Assembly: GCA_934644775.1 (NCBI GenBank)
Contig: CAKUDB010000027.1
Location: 1-35,741 of the forward strand
Length of the DNA: 35,741 nt
Source of the DNA: an uncultured bacterium
GTDB lineage: Bacteria; Vulcanimicrobiota; Xenobia; Xenobiales; Xenobiaceae
Reading direction: 5' to 3'
This document shows positions 1 to 5,569 of the stretch, piece by piece. The notes under the pieces were generated by a model. That model was not told the origin of the DNA, searched no databases, and was given only the letters and a program-made list of their open reading frames with translations. Each line of letters begins with the position of its first letter. The stretch's first letter is position 1. Position numbers and translations under genes: made by a program.

Positions 1-75
1 CTGAGATAGCTCAGTAGGTAGAGCACGTCCTTGGTAAGGACGAGGTCGACAGTTCGAGCCTGTTTCTCAGCTCCA
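1..75 (+). tRNA. tRNA-Thr(GGT), lacking only its first base at the window edge
   Basis: A cloverleaf can be folded: the D arm is around TAGCTCAGTAGGTAGAGCA, the anticodon stem is CGTCC/GGACG around the loop TTGGTAA (31-37), and the anticodon is GGT at 33-35. A T arm contains GTTCGAG, and an encoded CCA ends at 75. The acceptor 3' strand TCTCAGC pairs with a 5' strand whose first G must lie one base before the window. A tRNA-Thr just upstream of the secE-nusG block is a common bacterial arrangement. Confidence 0.95.
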
Positions 76-140
76 TGTATTATTTTGCTGGTTACAGATG
101 GTGTGGAAAGAAGTCTGTAGTGAGCAAGATTAGCAGTCAG

Positions 141-170
141 AAGGAGAACGGCTTCGGTTGTTCTTTTTTT
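141..170 (+). terminator. Intrinsic terminator after tRNA-Thr
   Basis: The stem is AGAACGGC (145-152) with GTTGTTCT (157-164), closed by a TTCG tetraloop and followed by a run of T to 170. All eight positions pair, with two G-T wobbles, and the A/G bases at 141-144 can extend pairing into the T tract. It fits termination of the tRNA-Thr transcript. Confidence 0.85.
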
Positions 171-190
171 GACGGGTGGGGCCTCTAGTG

Positions 191-255
191 AAAAAGGGTT
201 CTGGAGTGATCTGTGAAGCCATGATATGGCGGGATTGCTGTCAGGACTCTTTTTT
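191..255 (+). terminator. Second long hairpin with T-run; terminator or attenuator ahead of rpmG
   Basis: Bases 191-204 pair with 241-254 along all 14 positions, and 205-211 pair with 233-239 after one bulged base (240). A small inner hairpin GCCAT/ATGGC sits at 218-230. The 3' side ends in six T (250-255). It lies only 36 bases before the rpmG ATG, with no room for a promoter between them. Transcription into rpmG therefore appears to pass through it, which suggests attenuation. It could instead be an RNA processing site. Confidence 0.6.
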
Positions 256-291
256 AGGTTTACCGCCAAATAGTTGACAAGGAGAGTCAAA

Positions 292-456
292 ATGGCCAAG
301 AAAGAAGTGCGCGTAATTATCAACTTAGCTTGCCAAAGTTGCAAGCGCCGCAATTACGCGACCAAGAAGAACAAGCAGAACGATCCCGATCGTATGGAGA
401 TCAAGAAGTACTGCCGTTTTTGCAAAAAGCACACGCTTCACAAGGAGACTAAGTAG
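292..456 (+). CDS. rpmG: 50S ribosomal protein L33
   Basis: This is a 54-residue protein beginning MAKKEVRVIINLACQSCK. It has the two CxxC pairs (CQSC and CRFC) of zinc-binding L33 paralogues, a lysine/arginine-rich core and the usual family length. I chose the ATG at 292 because GGAG at 281-284 is a well-placed ribosome binding site. An in-frame TTG at 274 would put that site inside the gene. L33 is a small component of the large ribosomal subunit near the E site. It is followed two bases later by secE, the common rpmG-secE-nusG order. Expression must cross the hairpins upstream (141-255). Confidence 0.95.
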   Translation: MAKKEVRVIINLACQSCKRRNYATKKNKQNDPDRMEIKKYCRFCKKHTLHKETK

Positions 457-458
457 TC

Positions 459-800
459 GTGGCTAGTTCCGGTAGCGCAGCGCGCAGTAAAGCCCGTCGC
501 GGCGGAATTAAGAAGGAGCAATCCCCTGCAACAGGCCTGGCAAAGTCTCAAGACGCCGGCAGTTCTAAGAAAAGTGCAAACATACATGAAACGACCGGTT
601 TAGTCGGCCTGTACGACAAAGTAGTCAAGTTTTTAGTATCTGTGAAGGATGAGTGGGGGCGAGTTTCCTGGCCTACGGCCCAAGAGCTTCGTACCGCGAC
701 CGTAGTGGTGCTAGTTACATTGATTATGATTTCGTGTTACATGGGAATTGTCAACAAAATACTAACCGCGTTGTTTGGTACAACCGAAATTTCAGTTTAA
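459..800 (+). CDS. secE: Preprotein translocase subunit SecE
   Basis: The protein has 113 residues. The family core is at the C-terminus: an amphipathic segment with the typical WGRVSWPTAQEL motif (about residues 65-78), then one transmembrane helix (about 80-103). SecE clamps the SecYEG channel in the inner membrane. The first 60 residues form a polar, Lys/Ser-rich extension, longer than in the minimal one-helix form. The start is GTG at 459, two bases after the rpmG stop. Its ribosome binding site (AAGGAG) lies inside the end of rpmG, suggesting translational coupling. The position between rpmG and nusG confirms the identity. Confidence 0.95.
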   Translation: MASSGSAARSKARRGGIKKEQSPATGLAKSQDAGSSKKSANIHETTGLVGLYDKVVKFLVSVKDEWGRVSWPTAQELRTATVVVLVTLIMISCYMGIVNKILTALFGTTEISV

Positions 801-905
801 CCGAGCTATATTCGGGGCAAAGAAGCTCCGATCGCGGAAGGCAAATTCTACTGGAACGACAGAAAAAGCTAAAAGCTTAGTTTGATTGCTCAAAGGTGTA
901 TGACC

Positions 906-1571
906 ATGACAGAAGATAAAATAACGCAAACTGAGGGTTTTGAAGCCGAAGAGTTATCCGCTGCTTCAAATGAAGAGACCTCGGAAAAAGCCGTCGAGAG
1001 CGCTCCCCAATTTGACGAGAACGATCCTGACGCCCCCAAGTGGTATGTAGTACATACCTACTCTGGATACGAGAATAAAGTTTCTGAGAACCTCACCAAG
1101 CGTATTTTAACTCAAAATATGCGCGACCAGATCTTTCAGGTTCTGGTTCCTGTCGAGGAAGAAGTCAGTTTCAGCACTGACGGGAATAAGAAGCAAAAAA
1201 GGCGCACCATTAAGAGGAAGATTTACCCCGGTTACGTTCTCATTCAAATGAAGATGAACGACCGCTCCTGGTACGTAGTTCGCAACACTCCCGGCGTCAC
1301 TGGCTTTGTCAGCCCCGGCTTGAAACCAGTCCCCCTTCCCAAAGAGGAAGTGGAGAAGATCAAACAATTGATGGGCTTGTCTGCACCCAAGAAAGTGAAG
1401 CTCGAGCTGGAAATTGGTCAAACGGTACGTGTTATCAGTGGTGCTTTACAAAATCAAACTGGCGAAGTAATCGAAGTTAATCCAGAGAGCGAAAAACTCG
1501 GTCTTAATGTCGAGATGTTTGGTCGCACAGTAAAGACCACTCTCGAATTTGGTCAAGTTGAAAAAATCTAG
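906..1571 (+). CDS. nusG: Transcription termination/antitermination factor NusG
   Basis: The protein has 221 residues from the ATG at 906. AAAGGTG at 892-898 gives a spacing of seven bases; an ATG at 900 and an upstream TTG at 882 are the alternatives. An acidic, poorly conserved leader of about 40 residues precedes the NGN domain, which starts at KWYVVHTYSGYENKV. The C-terminal KOW domain contains GQTVRVISGALQNQTGEV. NusG binds the RNA polymerase clamp and links it to Rho, antitermination factors or the ribosome. The acidic extension is longer than in E. coli NusG. The gene lies in the usual secE-nusG-rplK order. Confidence 0.96.
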   Translation: MTEDKITQTEGFEAEELSAASNEETSEKAVESAPQFDENDPDAPKWYVVHTYSGYENKVSENLTKRILTQNMRDQIFQVLVPVEEEVSFSTDGNKKQKRRTIKRKIYPGYVLIQMKMNDRSWYVVRNTPGVTGFVSPGLKPVPLPKEEVEKIKQLMGLSAPKKVKLELEIGQTVRVISGALQNQTGEVIEVNPESEKLGLNVEMFGRTVKTTLEFGQVEKI

Positions 1572-1646
1572 CAGCTGCCTTTCTCCGTACAAAATGACAA
1601 AGGTTATTTTTGGAAAAGTACAGCTTCAGCTACAGAGGTGTAGAAA

Positions 1647-2072
1647 ATGGCGAAAAAAGTAAAGGCCATCGTTAAATTACAAATTCCTGCGGGTAAGGCT
1701 AATCCCGCTCCCCCTGTTGGTCCGGCTTTAGGTCAGCACGGTCTCAACATTATGGAGTTCGTTAAACAGTATAACGAGCGCACTTCCAAAGATGTAGGAA
1801 TGATCATCCCCGTAGAGATCACCGTCTATGAGGACAAGACCTTCTCCTTCATCACCAAGACCCCTCCGGCCAAAACCTTGCTCCTCAAGGAAGCCGGCAT
1901 TCAGCACGGTTCTGCCGAGCCTAACAAGACTAAGGTCGGCACCGTAACTTCCGCTCAGATCCGCAAAATTGCCGAGATCAAGATGAAAGACCTCAACGCT
2001 AACGACATCGAAGCCGCCATGAAGATCATCGCCGGCACCGCTCGCAGCGCTGGTATCGTCGTAGAGGGCTAA
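1647..2072 (+). CDS. rplK: 50S ribosomal protein L11
   Basis: The protein has 141 residues, the normal family length. The N-terminal domain carries the proline-rich KLQIPAGKANPAPPVGPALG segment typical of L11, and the C-terminal rRNA-binding domain ends in IIAGTARSAGI. L11 binds the GTPase-associated centre of 23S rRNA. AGAGGTG lies just upstream of the ATG. Third codon positions are rich in C (ACC, ATC, CTC), as expected for a highly expressed gene. rplA follows after a 100-base gap that holds an L1-site-like element. Confidence 0.98.
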   Translation: MAKKVKAIVKLQIPAGKANPAPPVGPALGQHGLNIMEFVKQYNERTSKDVGMIIPVEITVYEDKTFSFITKTPPAKTLLLKEAGIQHGSAEPNKTKVGTVTSAQIRKIAEIKMKDLNANDIEAAMKIIAGTARSAGIVVEG

Positions 2073-2120
2073 TTAACCAAAATTACGTATACGCCGAACT
2101 AAAGAAAAGAGAGGCGTTTA

Positions 2121-2158
2121 GTGGGAGGGTTGAAATATTTATCAACCTGCAGCACCAC
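2121..2158 (+). promoter_or_regulatory. Putative L1 autoregulatory binding site mimicking 23S rRNA
   Basis: The transcript can fold with an inner helix GGTTGA (2128-2133)/TCAACC (2142-2147) and an outer helix GTGG (2121-2124)/CCAC (2155-2158), separated by an asymmetric internal loop. The strand GTGGGAGG followed by TTGAA closely resembles the L1-binding stalk of bacterial 23S rRNA (GTGGGAGGCTTTGAA in E. coli, from memory). CTGCA on the 3' side also recurs there. L1 is a known translational autorepressor. The site ends four bases before the GGAGG ribosome binding site (2162-2166) of rplA. Confidence 0.65.
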
Positions 2159-2172
2159 ATTGGAGGTTTAAA

Positions 2173-2886
2173 GTGGCGAAGAAGAGTAAAAAATTCGCAG
2201 AAGCATTAAAGCAAATCGAAAAAGGCCAAATGTACACCCTTACCGAGGCCATAGACTTAGTAAAAAGACTCTCCTATGCTAAGTTTGATGAAACCGTCGA
2301 GGCTCACTTCCATCTCGGTATCGATTGCAAAAAGTCCGACCAGAACATCCGTGGCACCATCGTGTTGCCCCACGGTACTGGCAAGACCCTTCGTATTTGC
2401 GTAATCACCAAAGCTGACAAGATCGAAGCTGCTGAACAAGCCGGAGCCGACGTAGCTGGTTTCGAAGATGTAATTGCCAAGATCAAGTCCGGTTGGTCCG
2501 ATTTTGATATCTGCATTGCTACTCCCGACGTAATGGGCGTCATCGGTAAAGAGCTCGGTCGTGTGTTAGGTCCGCGTATGCCTAACCCCAAGTCCGGCAC
2601 TGTAACTCCCGATTTGCCTAAGACCATTTCCGAGTTCAAAAAAGGCAAACTCGAATATCGCAACGATAAGCACAACTGCATCCACAGCATTTTGGGTAAA
2701 GTAAGCTTCGACTCCGAGAAAATCGAGCAGAACTTCCGCACCTTGTTCGATGCCATTTTGAAGGCTCGTCCCGTAGCTGTCAAAGGAACTTACGTTCGTT
2801 CTATCTATCTGACCAGCTCCATGGGCCCCAGCATTAGCGTAGACGTGCTCAACGCTACTCAGTCTACCGCTGCTGCCGCTCGCTAG
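2173..2886 (+). CDS. rplA: 50S ribosomal protein L1
   Basis: The protein has 237 residues, a full-length L1. It shows the conserved GTIVLPHGTGK segment, the signature around LGRVLGPRMPNPKSGTV (about residues 128-145), and the C-terminal KGTYVRSIYLTSSMGPSISVD. L1 forms the mobile stalk that helps release deacylated tRNA, and it represses its own mRNA in many bacteria. The start is GTG at 2173, backed by TTGGAGG seven to eleven bases upstream. Unlike the common rplKAJL order, no rplJ or rplL follows; a terminator is found instead. Confidence 0.98.
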   Translation: MAKKSKKFAEALKQIEKGQMYTLTEAIDLVKRLSYAKFDETVEAHFHLGIDCKKSDQNIRGTIVLPHGTGKTLRICVITKADKIEAAEQAGADVAGFEDVIAKIKSGWSDFDICIATPDVMGVIGKELGRVLGPRMPNPKSGTVTPDLPKTISEFKKGKLEYRNDKHNCIHSILGKVSFDSEKIEQNFRTLFDAILKARPVAVKGTYVRSIYLTSSMGPSISVDVLNATQSTAAAAR

Positions 2887-2907
2887 AACAAACTTGACTA
2901 ACTAAAG

Positions 2908-2948
2908 AAATGCCGTTTTCTTCCCCCTGAAGAGAGCGGTATTTTTTT
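2908..2948 (+). terminator. Terminator of the rplK-rplA transcript
   Basis: AAATGCCG followed by TTTTCTTC pairs with GAAGAGAG followed by CGGTATTT through a 16-bp stem that includes G-T wobbles, around a CCCCT loop. A run of T follows (2942-2948). It begins about 20 bases after the rplA stop. Confidence 0.9.
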
Positions 2949-2980
2949 AGCATTTTTCCCTATTTTTCTATTTATAGCTA

Positions 2981-3008
2981 TTGACTTTTGTTACTAATAG
3001 GATATAAT
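2981..3008 (+). promoter_or_regulatory. Promoter of first tRNA-Ala
   Basis: TTGACT at 2981-2986 and a perfect TATAAT at 3003-3008 are separated by 16 bases. The predicted start is a few bases before the mature tRNA 5' end at 3021. It has the sigma-70 type consensus. Confidence 0.85.
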
Positions 3009-3020
3009 AGCAACGTTCCT

Positions 3021-3096
3021 GGGGTTATAGCTCAGTTGGGAGAGCACTTGCATGGCATGCAAGGGGTCAAGGGTTCAAGTCCCTTTAGCTCCACCA
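3021..3096 (+). tRNA. tRNA-Ala(GGC), copy 1
   Basis: The gene is 76 bases. The acceptor stem is GGGGTTA/TAGCTCC, the D arm is TAGCTCAGTTGGGAGAGCA, the anticodon stem CTTGC/GCAAG surrounds the loop ATGGCAT with anticodon GGC, and the T arm contains GGTTCAAGTCC. CCA is encoded at 3094-3096. Confidence 0.97.
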
Positions 3097-3109
3097 TAGG
3101 TATATAGAA

Positions 3110-3145
3110 AAAAAAAGAGTCTCCTGCGAAAGGAGGCTTTTTTTT
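3110..3145 (+). terminator. Terminator of first tRNA-Ala
   Basis: AGTCTCCT (3118-3125) pairs with AGGAGGCT (3131-3138) around a GCGAA loop. An A tract precedes it and eight T follow it. Confidence 0.9.
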
Positions 3146-3244
3146 GTTTTGGGACGTTTTTTTCTATAAAGAGAAGAGTGATCGACTATTTTTTCGCCTT
3201 TTAGCTTATTACTAAAAAAAATCTCGTTTTTTAGTGGTAAGCTG

Positions 3245-3272
3245 TTGACATTCATTTTTAATAGGATATAAT
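3245..3272 (+). promoter_or_regulatory. Promoter of second tRNA-Ala
   Basis: Consensus TTGACA at 3245-3250 and TATAAT at 3267-3272 are spaced by 16 bases, the same layout as the first copy but with a perfect -35 box. Confidence 0.9.
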
Positions 3273-3284
3273 AGCAACGTTCCT

Positions 3285-3360
3285 GGGGTTATAGCTCAGT
3301 TGGGAGAGCACTTGCATGGCATGCAAGGGGTCAAGGGTTCAAGTCCCTTTAGCTCCACCA
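3285..3360 (+). tRNA. tRNA-Ala(GGC), copy 2
   Basis: The sequence is identical to the copy at 3021-3096, with anticodon GGC in the loop ATGGCAT and an encoded CCA at 3358-3360. Confidence 0.97.
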
Positions 3361-3384
3361 TAGGTATGTAGAAAAAAAAAAAAG

Positions 3385-3410
3385 AGTCTCCTGCAAGGGA
3401 GGCTTTTTTT
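3385..3410 (+). terminator. Terminator of second tRNA-Ala
   Basis: AGTCTCC (3385-3391) pairs with GGAGGCT (3398-3404), followed by a T tract to 3410. Confidence 0.88.
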
Positions 3411-3778
3411 AATTATTCTCTCCTTCTTGCCAGCGCTAAAAAAAGCTGTTATCCCTAGCAATAGCTATTTTGGGCTAAAAATTGACGTAAGAAGTGTACT
3501 CGCAAAGCCTAGAGATCAATCTGTAACTTTCCTTTTTTTCAACATTAACTAAGAGGCCCTTAGCTTTGCGCTCCAAAATTATAAAAACTAGGCGCAGGGA
3601 ATTTAGCCAATAACGGAGAAAACGCTCCATTATTGTGCATAAAGACGCAGTATTCCCGGTATTTATATTGGGAATGTGCTTTTGACGCTTTTTTGGTCAT
3701 AAGCAAAGTAGAAGTTAGCTTCGTCGACATCCTTTTTAAGCTGTAGACGAATGGCAACCAATTTCAGGAGACGTAGAT
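3411..3778. other. Intergenic stretch without a recognisable gene
   Basis: These 368 bases hold no convincing coding region. Two short minus-strand frames at 3560-3857 lack family resemblance, and one of them runs into the better supported gene at 3779. A small inverted repeat, AGCTGTT (3444-3450)/AATAGCT (3460-3466), is followed by only four T. I could not identify a convincing promoter for the downstream gene. Confidence 0.5.
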
Positions 3779-4072
3779 ATGGCATATAGGCCTTGCAGAT
3801 TCCGCAGCTCAGTATTAGGCATTTTCCAGTGTGAAAAGCATATGTTCCAGCATTCAAGCCCCGAGATTTACAGCGAGCTATATGAGTTCTGTTACGATAA
3901 TGTTCCTGATCGTTTCTGCGGTTACGTCGATTTCGGTTTCAGCCTAGAAGGTGAAACTCCCCGAATTTTTATCAACTGCACCCATCCATACCAGTCTCGT
4001 CCTATGCAGAGCTTCCGAGACTGTTTAGAAGAGTGTGACTACCACGACAAAGAAGGCGAATCGCTCGGCTAG
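3779..4072 (+). CDS. Small cysteine-containing protein of unknown function beside a radical SAM maturase
   Basis: I do not recognise this 97-residue protein. It is likely real: AGGAG at 3766-3770 sits eight bases before the ATG, and a terminator-like hairpin follows the stop. It has seven cysteines (C6, C18, C38, C47, C67, C82, C86) and many aromatic residues (for example YSELYEFCYD), with no signal peptide or membrane segment. The C-terminal part carries CLEEC and ends acidic. Its place directly upstream of an RRE-bearing radical SAM/SPASM gene makes a role as that enzyme's peptide substrate possible. It has no obvious leader/core division or double-glycine site, so a folded accessory protein is equally possible. 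Confidence 0.6.
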   Translation: MAYRPCRFRSSVLGIFQCEKHMFQHSSPEIYSELYEFCYDNVPDRFCGYVDFGFSLEGETPRIFINCTHPYQSRPMQSFRDCLEECDYHDKEGESLG

Positions 4073-4104
4073 TCGACGCTTTAGGACATGAAGGCAGAGC
4101 AGGG

Positions 4105-4153
4105 ATAGGTTCTCGGGAATATTTTCCATAAGCCCGATACCTATGGCTTTTTT
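4105..4153 (+). terminator. Terminator or attenuator between the small protein and radical SAM genes
   Basis: ATAGGT (4105-4110) pairs with ACCTAT (4139-4144), and TCGGG (4113-4117) pairs with CCCGA (4133-4137), with a two-base and a one-base bulge. Six T follow at 4148-4153. The radical SAM start codon is only 15 bases further on. Expression of that gene therefore needs read-through, which fits unequal dosage of a small upstream product and a downstream enzyme. Confidence 0.6.
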
Positions 4154-4168
4154 ATCGATATTTTTCGG

Positions 4169-5512
4169 ATGACAAACTTGCAAGCAGAATTAAGTAAGAT
4201 AGCGGAAGCTCCGTACGTTTTGCGGCGCGATTCGTTTGGTTGCGTTCTCTATCGTAGATCATCCAAAGATTACATCCTTTTTGATAAAAATGCTTGGGAA
4301 ATATTATTGGCCTGCCAGCAAGAGGAGGCCAGTCAGGCATACACTATGCTGCCTGAAAATGTGCGCACTCAGCTTAGTCGCGTGTCTTACGATCAGTTCG
4401 TAAACTTATGCTCTTCAGTAGATATTCTCGAAGCCGGACGTTTTAAAGGTTTTATTCTGGATAACGATTTTGTCAATTCCAAAAACCATCTTAGCGCCCC
4501 TTTGAGGGTTCATTTGCAACTAACTCGTTATTGCAATTTAAAGTGCCCTTACTGTTGGGCTGAGGCTGGCTTGCCCCAAGATCACGAGCTTACTCTGCGC
4601 GATTTGGATAATCTTTTTGCCCAGCTTTGCGCTATGGGCGTCTTTATCTTAGATATAGGCGGAGGCGAGCCATTAGGGCGCAAAGATTTTCCTGAAGTAG
4701 TAGCTTTAGCCAACAAATACGGCATGTGTGTAAATGTGTCCACTAATGCGGCTTTAGCTACCAAATCGATGGAAGAGCGCCTTTCTAAGGCAAAGATCAA
4801 CTCCTTTAGGATTAGTATGGACGCGGGGAGCGAGAAGATCTACGACAACATTCGCGGCGTTCGTTCTTATCGTAAGGCTATGCGAGGCATAGCCCACTTG
4901 CGTAACGCCTGCCCTACGGCCCGCTTCTATTTTCATGTCACTCTCTTTAGGGACAACTGTTCTGAAATACCTTCGATTGTCAAAAAAGCCGAAGAGTTAA
5001 AAGTAGACAAGCTGATTTTTAATATCGCCCTCCCGGTAGGTCGGGCGGCGGTTTCTCCCAAGCAAGTTTTGAAGGCGGAAGAGATTGCCAAAACGGTAGA
5101 AATTATCAGCAATATTTCTCAGAGCAATCCGCTCAACATAGAAATTGAGTGTTTGACTCCCCCCAAGCGCCCCCAACCTCGCCCTTTTGAAGGGCTGGGG
5201 TGCGAATGTGGTCGTACTAGAGTACACATATCTTCTAACGGCTTCGTCTATCCTAGCGGCCTTTTAAGTATGTATCCAGCTTGGAAAGCCGGAGATGTAC
5301 GCAAAACTGGCTTTTTTGACATTTGGAATAAATCATCAGTATTAGAGACTTGGCGCTCCGAGGCCGTCATCCGCAAATGCAAAAATTGTTCTAAGGCAGC
5401 TTCTTGCCGCGGCGGTTGTCGTACCAGAGCTTTTATTTTAACTAACGATATAAAAAGTAAAGATCCTTTCTGCAATTTTTCCGGCGACAGTCAAGTCCAA
5501 GAAAAGAGATAG
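4169..5512 (+). CDS. Radical SAM/SPASM protein with N-terminal PqqD-like (RRE) domain
   Basis: The protein has 447 residues. Residues 1-90 resemble PqqD-like peptide-recognition domains (VLRRDSFGCVLYRR, then FDKNAWEILLAC). The radical SAM core follows, with its 4Fe-4S motif CNLKCPYC (C122, C126, C129) and the glycine motif DIGGGEPL. A SPASM-type C-terminus carries further cysteines (GLGCECGRT, CKNC, SCRGGC and a final C), which should bind auxiliary clusters as in PqqE or MftC. Enzymes of this architecture usually modify ribosomally made peptides. The start at 4169 has no good ribosome binding site, but the PqqD-like domain argues against a later start. The gene is upstream of an HD-GYP protein. 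The substrate is unknown; the 97-residue neighbour is the obvious candidate. Confidence 0.85.
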   Translation: MTNLQAELSKIAEAPYVLRRDSFGCVLYRRSSKDYILFDKNAWEILLACQQEEASQAYTMLPENVRTQLSRVSYDQFVNLCSSVDILEAGRFKGFILDNDFVNSKNHLSAPLRVHLQLTRYCNLKCPYCWAEAGLPQDHELTLRDLDNLFAQLCAMGVFILDIGGGEPLGRKDFPEVVALANKYGMCVNVSTNAALATKSMEERLSKAKINSFRISMDAGSEKIYDNIRGVRSYRKAMRGIAHLRNACPTARFYFHVTLFRDNCSEIPSIVKKAEELKVDKLIFNIALPVGRAAVSPKQVLKAEEIAKTVEIISNISQSNPLNIEIECLTPPKRPQPRPFEGLGCECGRTRVHISSNGFVYPSGLLSMYPAWKAGDVRKTGFFDIWNKSSVLETWRSEAVIRKCKNCSKAASCRGGCRTRAFILTNDIKSKDPFCNFSGDSQVQEKR

Positions 5513-5569
5513 TCTCCGGTTTTGACCTTTTATCTTAAATGACGATATTTTGCGGGGTAAAATACGGAG

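Larger units (their letters stand above)
2996..3145 (+). repeat. Direct repeat copy 1: -10 box, tRNA-Ala and terminator
   Basis: From AATAGGATATAATAG onward this stretch is nearly identical to 3260-3410 at an offset of 264 bases. Differences are confined to the short segments after the tRNA and inside the terminator loop. The upstream -35 regions differ. Confidence 0.9.
3260..3410 (+). repeat. Direct repeat copy 2: -10 box, tRNA-Ala and terminator
   Basis: This is the second unit of the 264-base-offset duplication. The tRNA itself is identical to copy 1. The A tract before the terminator is three bases longer and the hairpin loop differs slightly. Confidence 0.9.

Noticed and set aside
653..880. 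75-residue frame overlapping secE
   Set aside because: It overlaps the secE membrane helix in another frame and lacks a ribosome binding site; the SecE frame is conserved.
3560..3857. Two short minus-strand frames before the small cysteine-containing protein
   Set aside because: There is no ribosome binding site or recognisable family, and one of them runs into the better supported gene at 3779.
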